Assembly: GCF_019024325.1 (NCBI RefSeq)
Contig: NZ_JAFNJS010000001.1
Span: forward strand, 1 to 64,000
DNA: 64,000 nt
Origin: Falsiroseomonas tokyonensis
Lineage (GTDB): Bacteria; Pseudomonadota; Alphaproteobacteria; Acetobacterales; Acetobacteraceae
Direction of reading: 5' to 3'
Shown here: piece after piece, positions 14,030-22,555 of the stretch
Layout of the letters: every line of letters starts with the position of its first letter
How positions within the stretch are numbered: the first letter of the stretch is position 1
Translations under genes and position numbers: made by a program
The notes under the pieces: model-generated
What the model was told of the DNA's origin: nothing
Seen by the model: the letters and a program-made list of their open reading frames with translations, nothing else
Database searches by the model: none

Positions 14030-16030
14030 ATGCCCGCCGCCGTTCCGCTGATCGCCGTCGTCGCCGGCGGCGTCGCCTCGGCCGCGGTCGGCGGCGGCAT
14101 CATCGGCGCGATCGTCGGCGCCGGGGCGGCCTTCGTCGTCTCCACCATCGGCGCCTCGGTCTTCCCGGCCAAGCGGCCGACGGCGCCGACGTCCTCGGCT
14201 TCGCCGCGCCCCGGCGACGACCCGACCGCGCCCGGCGCCGGCCGCACGCAGTCCTTCCGCCAGCCGATCACCGAGCACCAGATCGTCTTCGGCCGCTGCA
14301 AGGTCGGCGGGCCGATCGTCTTCATCCACTCCGCCACCGACGATGCCGGCCGCGCCGACGGCTGGTTCTACGCCGTCGTCGTGCTCGCCGCGCACCGCGT
14401 CCGCGCCATCGGCGATCTCTGGCTCGGCGACACCCTGGCCACCGACGCGAAGTTCGCCGGCCTGGTGCGCATCGACCGCCACCTCGGCGCTCCCGACCAG
14501 GCCGCCAACACCAACCTGATCGCCGAAACGGGGGGCAAGTGGACCGCCGATCATCGCGGTCGCGGCCGCGCCTACGTCGCCGTCCGCCTCAAGATCACCG
14601 CCGAGGCCTTCCCCTCCGGCCCGCCGAACATCGCCGCCCTGGTCGAGGGGGCGGACACCATCCTCGATCCTCGGACGGGGGTGACCGGCTGGTCGGACAA
14701 CCCGGCCCTCTGCCTCGCCTGGTACCTGACCGCGCCCTTTGGCTGGAAAGCGTCCTGGGACGACATCGACATCCCGGCCCTCATCGCCGCGGCCAACACC
14801 TGCGACGAGCTGATCGGCACCCGCGCCGGGGTGACCGAGCGGCGCTACACCGTCAACGGCCGCGTGTCGCTCGGCGAGGGCAAGATCGCCATCACCCGCA
14901 AGCTGGTCGCCGCCATGGCTGGCGCGCTGGTCGTCTCGGGCGGGCGGTTCTTCATCCACGCCGGCGGGCCGGCGCTGCCGGCCGCGACGCTCACCTCGGA
15001 TGATCTCCGGGGCGACGTCACCATCCAGGGCAGCCGGCCGCGGCGGGATCTCTTCAACGGCGTGCGCGCCGTCTACGTCGACCCGGCGAAGAACTGGCAG
15101 CCGACCGATGCGCCGCCGCTGCTCGCCTCGAACTACGTGGCCGAAGATGGCGGCGAGCAGATCTACCGCGACCTCGAGTTCCCGCTGACCACCTCGGTGG
15201 CGACCGTGCAGCGCCTGATGAAGGCTGAGCTGGAGCGGATCCGCCGCCAGCGTGAGGTGGCCTTCCCGGCCAACCTCTCGGCGCTGCGGCTGCGGCCCTG
15301 GGACGGGGTGACGGTCGCCCTCGACCGTGTCGGGCCGTTCCCGGCGCGGGTGACGGGCTGGCGGCTGTCGCCGGATGGCGGCGTGGACCTCACCCTCTCC
15401 GAAGAGGACCCGGCAGTCTGGGACTGGAACCCGGCGGTGGACGAGCGCGCCGCCGGCGACAGCCCTTCGGTCGTGCTGCCGAACCCCGGGGTGATCGCTG
15501 CCCCCACCAGCATCGCCGTTGAGACGCCGCTCGGCGCCGCCTTCGCCGCTCTCGGCGTGTCCTGGTCCGCGGTCGGCAGCGCCTACCTGGCCGGCTACGA
15601 GCTCGAGTTCCGCCCCGCCTCCGTCGCCACCTGGCAGGGCTACGGCGGCGCGCTGGGCGCGACCGCGGCGTCTATCCCCACCACCGAGCCCACCGCCTTC
15701 CGGGCGCGCGCGGTGGCCCGCAGCGGGGCAGTGTCGGGCTGGCGGGAGGCGGCCATCCCCGGCGCCGTCACGGCGCCCGCCGCGCTCGGCATCACCGGCG
15801 GCGTGCGTCTCTCGGGCGGCTTCCCGGCCGATGCCGTCCGGCTGCAGGTGTTCGAGGCCAGCAGCGCCAGCCTCGCAGCCGCAGTGAAGCTCGCGACCGA
15901 GCCCACGGCGCTGCCCTGGGACCGCACCGGCCTCACCGCGGGCCAGGCCCGCTGGTACTGGCTCCGCGCCGTCTCCGCCGAGGGCAACGTCTCGGCCCTC
16001 GCCGGGCCTATCACCGCCACCGCTCTGTAG
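14030..16030 (+). CDS. Central tail-tip/host specificity protein (J-like)
   Basis: A 666-residue protein; ATG 14030 follows the previous stop by one base. Residues 1-45 form a Gly/Ala-rich hydrophobic segment (VAGGVASAAVGGGIIGAIVG) often seen at the start of these proteins. The body carries FRQPITEHQIVFGRCKVGG, GWKASWDDIDIPALIAAAN and LRPWDGVTVALDRVGP, all typical of the J/gp15-type tip protein. From about residue 500 there is a fibronectin type III-like domain (PTSIAVETPLGAAF, LAGYELEFRP, TAFRARAVARSGAVSGW). It forms the tail tip hub that contacts the host and carries the spike. Confidence 0.85.
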   Translation: MPAAVPLIAVVAGGVASAAVGGGIIGAIVGAGAAFVVSTIGASVFPAKRPTAPTSSASPRPGDDPTAPGAGRTQSFRQPITEHQIVFGRCKVGGPIVFIHSATDDAGRADGWFYAVVVLAAHRVRAIGDLWLGDTLATDAKFAGLVRIDRHLGAPDQAANTNLIAETGGKWTADHRGRGRAYVAVRLKITAEAFPSGPPNIAALVEGADTILDPRTGVTGWSDNPALCLAWYLTAPFGWKASWDDIDIPALIAAANTCDELIGTRAGVTERRYTVNGRVSLGEGKIAITRKLVAAMAGALVVSGGRFFIHAGGPALPAATLTSDDLRGDVTIQGSRPRRDLFNGVRAVYVDPAKNWQPTDAPPLLASNYVAEDGGEQIYRDLEFPLTTSVATVQRLMKAELERIRRQREVAFPANLSALRLRPWDGVTVALDRVGPFPARVTGWRLSPDGGVDLTLSEEDPAVWDWNPAVDERAAGDSPSVVLPNPGVIAAPTSIAVETPLGAAFAALGVSWSAVGSAYLAGYELEFRPASVATWQGYGGALGATAASIPTTEPTAFRARAVARSGAVSGWREAAIPGAVTAPAALGITGGVRLSGGFPADAVRLQVFEASSASLAAAVKLATEPTALPWDRTGLTAGQARWYWLRAVSAEGNVSALAGPITATAL

Positions 16031-16040
16031 GACCCGCGAC

Positions 16041-17873
16041 ATGGCCGCCCGCATCGACGACCTGATGGTCCTCGGCCAGAACATCTCCAAGACCGATCTC
16101 GCGAAGTACCTGCGCGACCGCGAGGCGGTGCTGCCGCGCGACTTCGGCGGCCTCGGCGATGGCGCAGCCAACGACCGCGCCGCCATCCAGGCCTGCTTCG
16201 ATCGCGCCGCGGCAGACGGCAAGTTCGCGATCATCCCGCCCGGCACCTGGATCGTCGACGCCGGCGTCACGCTCGGCGGCGGCGCCCGCGGCCTGATCAT
16301 GCAGGGGGTGATCCAGTACTCCGGCGCGGCCAACGCGCCGGCCACCGTGCTGACGCTGGGCGACGGCGGCACCACCCGCAACGGCGAGAAGCTTTACCTC
16401 AACCTGCAGGTCACGCGGCAGATCCAGTCCGACTGGGCGAGCGAGGCCGACATCGGCATCCTCGCGCGCAACCTCGACTCCTCGCTGCTCGACCTCCGCC
16501 TGGTCTCAGGCTTCACGATCGGGCTGCGCACGCTGGGCGACGGCCGCGGCTTCGAGGACACCACGCTGATCCTCGGCCGCATCCTGAACAACCGCTACGG
16601 GCTCGACGCACACTGCGCCACCGCCACCGCCTGGAACACCTCGATCCGCTACTACGGCGGCCACTTCGCCTGCGCGACCGGGATCAACCCGACCATCGAC
16701 CGCTTCGGGGTGCGCTTTTCGCGGCAGGCCGGGGCCTACAACAACCACAACCGGCACATCTTCGACGGGCCGAACTTCGAGCTCCGCCAGCTCGACCCGA
16801 ACCTCGCCATCCCCTTCCTGAACGAGACGAACGGCACCGCGATCATCGCGCGGGGGATGCGCATGGAGGCGTGCTCGCCGCTCGCGGCACGGCACACCGG
16901 GGCGGCGACCGACTGCGAGTACGAGGTGGCCTGGGCGCAGACCTACGCCATCGGCATCGACTACACCGCCACGGCCACCCGGTCGGGGAACGCCGTCTAC
17001 AACCGTCACCGTGCGCCAGCGTCGCGGCTGACCCGGCTGCTGGCGAACATCCCGAACCTGCGCGCCGCGGCCTTCCGCCAAAGCAACACCGAGATCGGCG
17101 TCGAGGGGGCCTGCATCATCGCGACCTCGACCACCACCGAGACCACCATGGCGGCGCTGTCCTGGAACGGGCTGGACGGCATCGCGGCGACCGGGCGGGG
17201 GCTGCTGCTGAACGCCAACCGCGGCGTCGCCTTCGTGGTGCAGACCACGCACGCGAAGGAATTCGCGCTGGCGCATTGGCTGGTCGGCGGCGCCGATGGC
17301 GGGCGGCTCTGCGTGCGACCCTTCGACGGCGCGGGCACTGTTCGGGAGAACCAGCCGCAGGACGTGCTGGCCTCCGGCACCACGATGCAGTGGGACACCG
17401 CCTCGAAGAGCTGGCAGGCCGGCGCGGTGATGCAGGACAGCTCGCTGAACCGGCGGCAGACGGTGCGGCTCGGGGCGGGCGTCGCCTTCGCGCAGATCGG
17501 CATCATCGGCTTCGACGGGCAGATCGAGCTCGAGGCGCTGCGGCTCTACGGCCTGCCGGAGGACGCGCCAGCGATCCTCTACGGCTGCCCCTCAGTGCCG
17601 GCCGGGACGCGGACGCTGGCACTGGAGACGAGCTGGGACCTGCCGAGCCTCGGCCCCGGCGCGACGGCCAACATCGACGTCACGGTGCCCGGCGCGCGCC
17701 GGGGCGACTTCGCGGACGCCTCGCTCGACACCAGCAGCATCGCCTTCGTGCTGGACTGCCACGTGTGGAGCAACAACAGCGTGCGCGTCACCGCGCGCAA
17801 CGTCAGCGCGTCGACGGTGGACCTCGCAGCGTCGCCGCTGGCGGTGCAGGTGGTGAAGCGGCGATTCGGTTGA
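16041..17873 (+). CDS. Tail spike protein, pectate lyase-like beta helix
   Basis: A 610-residue protein lying 10 bases after the tip protein. The N-terminal 35 residues (LMVLGQNISKTDLAKYL) look like a particle-binding segment. It continues with RDFGGLGDGAANDRAAIQA, the standard start of a pectate-lyase-type right-handed beta helix, and the next 350 residues have short alternating turns with Gly, Asn and Asp. Such spikes bind, and often cleave, surface polysaccharide. The C-terminal part (from about residue 470) is beta-rich and may trimerise. It is the last structural gene, and defence cargo follows. Confidence 0.8.
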   Translation: MAARIDDLMVLGQNISKTDLAKYLRDREAVLPRDFGGLGDGAANDRAAIQACFDRAAADGKFAIIPPGTWIVDAGVTLGGGARGLIMQGVIQYSGAANAPATVLTLGDGGTTRNGEKLYLNLQVTRQIQSDWASEADIGILARNLDSSLLDLRLVSGFTIGLRTLGDGRGFEDTTLILGRILNNRYGLDAHCATATAWNTSIRYYGGHFACATGINPTIDRFGVRFSRQAGAYNNHNRHIFDGPNFELRQLDPNLAIPFLNETNGTAIIARGMRMEACSPLAARHTGAATDCEYEVAWAQTYAIGIDYTATATRSGNAVYNRHRAPASRLTRLLANIPNLRAAAFRQSNTEIGVEGACIIATSTTTETTMAALSWNGLDGIAATGRGLLLNANRGVAFVVQTTHAKEFALAHWLVGGADGGRLCVRPFDGAGTVRENQPQDVLASGTTMQWDTASKSWQAGAVMQDSSLNRRQTVRLGAGVAFAQIGIIGFDGQIELEALRLYGLPEDAPAILYGCPSVPAGTRTLALETSWDLPSLGPGATANIDVTVPGARRGDFADASLDTSSIAFVLDCHVWSNNSVRVTARNVSASTVDLAASPLAVQVVKRRFG

Positions 17874-17876
17874 GGC

Positions 17877-17925
17877 GTCTGATTGACCACCCGGACACCG
17901 CGCAACGGGCACTGCTGAATCAGAC
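17877..17925 (+). terminator. Inverted repeat after the tail operon (weak terminator candidate)
   Basis: GTCTGATT (17877-17884) is repeated inverted as AATCAGAC (17918-17925) with a 33-base spacer, just behind the tail spike stop. No T-run follows, so this is at best a hairpin that could slow RNA polymerase or protect the RNA end. A (CG)7 dinucleotide run at 17953-17966 lies just beyond it. Confidence 0.3.
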
Positions 17926-17996
17926 TAGGTTCGTCGGCCGAGGCGCAGCCCTCGCGCGCGCGCGCGAGACACCGACATAAGCGATATCAGATCGGC

Positions 17997-18025
17997 TTGC
18001 AAATCGATTTGGCATCAATCATCTT
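17997..18025 (+). promoter_or_regulatory. Possible promoter of the five-gene defence operon
   Basis: The 70 bases before 18053 are clearly AT-richer than everything around them. Within them TTGCAA (17997-18002) and CATCTT (18020-18025) are 17 bases apart. The -35 box is fair and the -10 box poor. An AAGGGA ribosome site at 18041-18046 sits 6 bases before the ATG. Confidence 0.25.
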
Positions 18026-18052
18026 GCGCCCGGGCAATTTAAGGGATGGGCG

Positions 18053-20347
18053 ATGGACGCGGTTGCGCCTCAGTCGGAACTGGAGAAGCGCGTGTCGCGC
18101 GACCAGCGGAACGCCGAGGCGGCGGTGGGCGCGGCGCAGTACGAGCTCGCGCGCTTCCGCGGCGGCCCTGAGCCCGTCGGCGGCCTGCACGGGCTGACCG
18201 ATCACGACAGGAGCCGGATGGACTACGCCTCGCAGCGACGGGCCACCCTGGAGGCGATCTCCTCAGAGCCTTTCCAGGCCATGGTCGAGGTGTACGCGGA
18301 AGTCGTCGGGGAGAACGGCAAGATCCAGGGGAAAGAGCAACTCTGGTACGCCAACGCGGCCGCATCGACGAACGAGGTCCTGAAGGGGACGGACGGCACG
18401 ATCAACGTGCTCGCCTGGACCCACCCCGGCGTCCAGATCGCCCTTGCGACGGACATCGGCGACTACAAGGACGTAAAGGCGAACGGCTACCGCCTGCGCA
18501 GCGTGGAGCCTCTCGCGAAGGCCCGCTTCGACGCCACGTCGCCGCAGCTCTCCGCGGTCTACCAGCCCGGCGGCGCCGTGCGGCCTGCGAGGGCTGTCAC
18601 TCCTGCGAAGACCGGCCTCAAGGCCGTGAAGCTGAGCATGACGAAGGACCAGGTGCACGCCTTCATCTCGCGCATGTCGGGCCTGATGATCGTCACCGGC
18701 GCACCAGGATCCGGGAAGACCACGGTCGCCTTCCAGCGCATACGCTTCCTTTACGACCAGCAGGACCAGCGCGACGGCGGCGGTCGTCTGGTGCCGTATA
18801 CGCCCGAGCTGACCCGCGTGTTTCTCGCCAACGAGAACCTTGCCGAGCAGGCGAAGGCCCTCCTCGCCAATCAGCTCGCCATCCCCACGTCCGTGGTCGA
18901 GTCTGTCGGTGACTTTGTGGACGGCTACCTGGAACAGGTCTGGATCTACAAGCACAACGCTCGGCCCCGGCAGAAGAAGCTCTCGCAGCTCGATGCTGCG
19001 GCACGGGCCGCCATCCTCGGTCTATCGGACCATCACGACCTGGGCCGTCTCTGGCAGGTCTATGAGCGTCAGATCGCAGATAGGCTTGGCGCGGCAGCAG
19101 CGGCTGACTGGGTTGCCGCCGATAAGGACAGCGCCGCGCAGCTGAAGGCCTTGGCCGCGGCGCTGGCACGCGTCGCCGGTTCGGCGACCGCCGGGATCGA
19201 TCCGTTGAAATCCCCGCTGACCATGGGCGCGGTCTACTCCGAGGTGTCGAGGGCCTACGGCGCGGCCCGCGAGAAACTGTCGGCGCGCGCCAGGAGCAAG
19301 TTCGACGAGCAGTTCCAACATTGGCTCTTCTCTGTCTACGACCCGCTGTCCGCCCTTGCCGCGTACTTCGGGGGGCGTGAGTCCGAGGCTGCGCTTCGGG
19401 TGCGCCGCGGCACCGGCGCGCGGGTGAAGGAGGCCGAGATCCTTGCCCAGGCTGTCGGGGAGTGGGCCGAGAGAGTTTACGGACCGGAGGACCGTCCTTG
19501 GCTCGCGTGGCTCCTGCGCTTTGCTCTACCGGAGCCGACGGACCCACAGGCCCGGTTTCGTGAGATGCCCTCCTCCATTGCGCCCGCGACGAGTGCCGGC
19601 GAGCGCTGGACCCACATCGCGATGGACGAGGCCCAGGACCTCTGCGTGGCGGAGGCTTCGCTGCTCGGTTCACTGGTCGACCCCGATGGCGCGCTCACGG
19701 TATCGGCTGACTTCCAGCAGATCGTAAGTCCCGTGCACGGCATGGCGACTCCGCACGCGCTGGGCGTGGGCAGATCGCTGCGGGGCAGCGGCGTGGAGCA
19801 GTTCTATCCGTTCGCCCGCAACATGCGGCAGAGCAAGCAGATCGGCCGGTTCTTGCGGGGCTTCTACGAGGCTGCCTTTAGGGAGCGTCCCACCTTCGAC
19901 GTCAACGCGGATATGGAGGACAAGAAGCCGCAGCTCATCATCGCTCAACCGCAGGACCACGCGCTGAGAATTAAGCAGATTGCGTCAGTGCTACGGCGCT
20001 CCGACGTCGTGAGCAGCGTGGCTCTCCTGCAGATCAACGAAGACGAGCAGTCGCTCAACAGGCTGCGGGCAGAGTTGGAGAAGTCGGGCGTGCTCCTGGC
20101 ACCGGCGTGGTCTGCCATTGGCGCAGGCCTTCTCACCACCTCCGTCGAGCGCATCAAGGGCCTCGAGTTCGATGCCTGCATCGTGCTCGGGCTGGAGGAC
20201 GTGGAGACGGCGGCGCTGAATTTCACCCTCAACCGCGCCTACGTGGCCCTGTCACGCCCAGCACGGCGCCTCGCACTGATCTGCAGCGAGTACCCTCCGC
20301 TCTTGCGCAAGGTCGACAAGTCTCTTTTCGACGTCACCCAGTCTTGA
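18053..20347 (+). CDS. SF1 helicase, UvrD/HelD-like, first gene of the candidate defence operon
   Basis: A 764-residue superfamily 1 helicase. Walker A is GAPGSGKTT at about residues 216-224 (LMIVTGAPGSGKTT). The DEAQD box (motif II) is near residue 525, in HIAMDEAQDLCVAEASLL. Motifs V and VI are in TTSVERIKGLEFDACIVLG and RAYVALSRPARRLAL near 700-740. The first 190 residues are not a UvrD domain. They contain DGTINVLAWTHPGVQIALAT, which reminds me of the N-terminal module of HelD, the factor that frees stalled RNA polymerase; this comparison is tentative. No nuclease motif is evident. It heads an operon with the unknown 296-residue gene 19 bases behind. AAGGGA supports the chosen ATG. Confidence 0.8.
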   Translation: MDAVAPQSELEKRVSRDQRNAEAAVGAAQYELARFRGGPEPVGGLHGLTDHDRSRMDYASQRRATLEAISSEPFQAMVEVYAEVVGENGKIQGKEQLWYANAAASTNEVLKGTDGTINVLAWTHPGVQIALATDIGDYKDVKANGYRLRSVEPLAKARFDATSPQLSAVYQPGGAVRPARAVTPAKTGLKAVKLSMTKDQVHAFISRMSGLMIVTGAPGSGKTTVAFQRIRFLYDQQDQRDGGGRLVPYTPELTRVFLANENLAEQAKALLANQLAIPTSVVESVGDFVDGYLEQVWIYKHNARPRQKKLSQLDAAARAAILGLSDHHDLGRLWQVYERQIADRLGAAAAADWVAADKDSAAQLKALAAALARVAGSATAGIDPLKSPLTMGAVYSEVSRAYGAAREKLSARARSKFDEQFQHWLFSVYDPLSALAAYFGGRESEAALRVRRGTGARVKEAEILAQAVGEWAERVYGPEDRPWLAWLLRFALPEPTDPQARFREMPSSIAPATSAGERWTHIAMDEAQDLCVAEASLLGSLVDPDGALTVSADFQQIVSPVHGMATPHALGVGRSLRGSGVEQFYPFARNMRQSKQIGRFLRGFYEAAFRERPTFDVNADMEDKKPQLIIAQPQDHALRIKQIASVLRRSDVVSSVALLQINEDEQSLNRLRAELEKSGVLLAPAWSAIGAGLLTTSVERIKGLEFDACIVLGLEDVETAALNFTLNRAYVALSRPARRLALICSEYPPLLRKVDKSLFDVTQS

Positions 20348-20366
20348 CCTCCGGAACCTCTCCAGC

Positions 20367-21257
20367 ATGTCCCACACCCAGAGCCCACCCTTGTTCCCGC
20401 AGCTGGAGCGCTTCGTCGAGCGCACAGGCCTGCTGGCCAACGCGAAGGGCATCCTCTCGGCGCGCCTGCCGCGTATCCTCGGCCAAGGACAAACCCGGGC
20501 TGAAGGGTTGGACATGCCGCCGGCAACCATCGAGCGGCAGCAGGAGCTCCTTGCGCTCTCTCTACCCGACGAGGCATCCCGCGATCCTGGGGTCCAGAGT
20601 GAGATCGCCGACGCGCGCCGCGCCGTGGACGCGCACACCGACCACATGCGGCACCCGGAGAACCGGCGGCGCTTTGCCATGCAGGTTCTTCACCGCCTGG
20701 AAGGCGTCTCGACTGGCAGTAAGGATAACCACTTCTTCGCCGGCCGGCTCGTCCTCGTGCCCGACAAGGGCGGCCAGAACTGGGCGTGGTCGATGACGCC
20801 GCACTACCCGGTCATCGCGAAAATTCCGGCCGACATTGACTACGTTGTCAGCGCCTACGCCGCTTCCGAACGCATCGTCGAGAAGTGGACCATGCCAGTG
20901 GACCGGTTCCTCGGCCGGCTGTCGCTCGCTTGGACGATGGCCCACCATTTCGGTGAGGGCGACAACGTGTTCATCGCGGACGTCGCGCGGTTCTTCAAGG
21001 TCGCGGCGCAGGATGAGCGCTTCTGGGGAAGCCCATCCCGCCGCAACTTCGAGGACGTCCCGGAAGCGGTGTTCATCGCGAACCTTATCAACTGGCGTCG
21101 CCACCGCGACGCATCCGGACAGCGAGAGAGCTTCGAACTCGTGCCGGCAACGCTCAATCAGGCCCACGGGCCCAAGTCGCGCGCCTTCTTCGTGCCGAGC
21201 AATCCGGAAGGCACGGTCGTGCGCCCCATGATCTACATCCGCAAGCAGTCGAGCTGA
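20367..21257 (+). CDS. Unrecognised protein of the candidate defence operon, 296 residues
   Basis: I do not recognise this family. The first 90 residues are helical and charged (LERFVERTGLLANAKGILS, ERQQELLALSL). From about residue 120 a mixed alpha/beta part follows with FFAGRLVLVPDKGGQNWAWS, then IDYVVSAYAASERIVEKW and SLAWTMAHHFGEGDNVFI. A polar, strand-rich end (RAFFVPSNPEGTVVRPMIYI) closes it. There is no signal peptide, membrane helix or obvious catalytic motif. It lies between the SF1 helicase and the first ATPase, with only 14 bases to the next start. It could be a specificity or adaptor subunit holding the place that TerB proteins or methylases take in related loci; that is inference. 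Confidence 0.7.
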   Translation: MSHTQSPPLFPQLERFVERTGLLANAKGILSARLPRILGQGQTRAEGLDMPPATIERQQELLALSLPDEASRDPGVQSEIADARRAVDAHTDHMRHPENRRRFAMQVLHRLEGVSTGSKDNHFFAGRLVLVPDKGGQNWAWSMTPHYPVIAKIPADIDYVVSAYAASERIVEKWTMPVDRFLGRLSLAWTMAHHFGEGDNVFIADVARFFKVAAQDERFWGSPSRRNFEDVPEAVFIANLINWRRHRDASGQRESFELVPATLNQAHGPKSRAFFVPSNPEGTVVRPMIYIRKQSS

Positions 21258-21271
21258 GAGGAAGGTCGAAC

Positions 21272-22555
21272 GTGGAAATGCTCCTCGACGCGAGTGACGC
21301 GCGACGCCTGGTGCGCAACCTCCTGAACGCACCAATCGCTCCCGGTAAGTACTCGCACTTCATCAATGTCGGCACAGATCACATCTTGGACGCTCTCGAC
21401 CAGAACTACTTCCGCGGCGAGCTGGCGGACGGGATCGGCTGCTTCAAGTACCTGGAGGGCGACTACGGTAGCGGCAAGACGCAGTTCATCAACAGCCTCG
21501 CGCAGCGCGCCAGCGAGCAGAACGTGGTGACTGCGCTTGTGACAGTAGGGAACGAGTGCCCTTTCAACTCGCCAGCGGCGATCTTCGCGGCGATCATGGA
21601 GTGCTTCAGCCCTCCGGCAGAAGCCCAGCGCGATGACAAGGGAATCGAGATTCTCATCGACTGCTGGATCGGGCGACGCATCCGACAGCTCGGCGCCGAG
21701 CCAGGTAACGACGTGCCCGAGATCGTTCAGCGCCAGATCGAGCAGCAGATCGGTGGCCTCTGGAAGGGCGCGCCCGACCCTCAGATGGCCTCCGCACTCA
21801 CGGCGCTCAGCCTGCGGTTTCTGAAGACGAATTGCGGAGCGAAAGAGGCTGTTGCCGACAGTGAGCTGATCTCCTGGATCCGCGGGGGCAATGTCCGTTC
21901 GGCCGCGCTCAAGAACCTGGGGCTATTCGAGCCGGTGCGGGACGACAATGCGTTCCGCCGCCTCAAGACCGTGATTGCGTTCCTACGGAGCAGAATGGGC
22001 TACCGCGGCTTCCTCATCGCCTTCGACGAGGGCACGCGCACGTCCTCCTTCCGCCGTGGCTCTGCCAAGCAGAAGCAGGCGATCGAGAACCTTCTCACCA
22101 TGATCAATCAGAATGCGGAGGGCGAGTTCGGCGGCGTGATGTTCTTGTACGCCGCTACGCCCGACTTCCGCTCCGAGGTGATCAGCACGTACCGCGCCCT
22201 CCAGGACCGCATCGGCAATAAGGCGTTCTCGAAAGGCAGCCCGCAGGTGCCGCTGATCAATATCGAGGAGGCGAACTCTGAGGACGTGATCTACAGCATC
22301 GGCGAGCGCCTGCTCTCGGTGTTCAGCAAGGCCTACGGCGTCACCTGGGATAAGGCGGTCCAAGCGACCAACATGAAGGCGATCGTCGCTGCGCAGAAGG
22401 CCATCCTCTTCGAGACGCCGAAGCCCCGCTTCTTCGTCTACCAGTACTGCCGCTTCCTCGAAGGGCAGCGCGAGACGCAACACTCCATCAGCGCGGAGCA
22501 GGCGAGCGACTTCGTCAACAACAACGAGCCGCCTCTGGAGGGTGATGGCACGTGA
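21272..22555 (+). CDS. BrxD-like P-loop ATPase 1
   Basis: The start is GTG 21272 with GGAAGG 6 bases upstream; an ATG two codons later is possible. The 427-residue protein has the N-terminal arrangement of DUF2791/BrxD ATPases: DARRLVRNLLNAPIAPGKY, then VGTDHILDALDQNYF and Walker A GDYGSGKT at residues 64-71. Walker B is FLIAFDEGT at about 247-255. The region EGEFGGVMFLYAATPDF may hold sensor 1. In BREX type 2/6 and Shango-type systems such ATPases work with an Lhr-like helicase. Here there are two different ones in a row, the second starting inside this gene's stop (GTGA). Confidence 0.8.
   Translation: MEMLLDASDARRLVRNLLNAPIAPGKYSHFINVGTDHILDALDQNYFRGELADGIGCFKYLEGDYGSGKTQFINSLAQRASEQNVVTALVTVGNECPFNSPAAIFAAIMECFSPPAEAQRDDKGIEILIDCWIGRRIRQLGAEPGNDVPEIVQRQIEQQIGGLWKGAPDPQMASALTALSLRFLKTNCGAKEAVADSELISWIRGGNVRSAALKNLGLFEPVRDDNAFRRLKTVIAFLRSRMGYRGFLIAFDEGTRTSSFRRGSAKQKQAIENLLTMINQNAEGEFGGVMFLYAATPDFRSEVISTYRALQDRIGNKAFSKGSPQVPLINIEEANSEDVIYSIGERLLSVFSKAYGVTWDKAVQATNMKAIVAAQKAILFETPKPRFFVYQYCRFLEGQRETQHSISAEQASDFVNNNEPPLEGDGT

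Noticed and set aside
13994-16381. A 795-codon open frame on the minus strand
   Set aside because: Shadow of the tail tip protein gene; no ribosome site or recognisable domain.
17953-17966. (CG)7 run as a functional element
   Set aside because: Simple dinucleotide repeat in GC-rich DNA; no pairing partner or motif around it.
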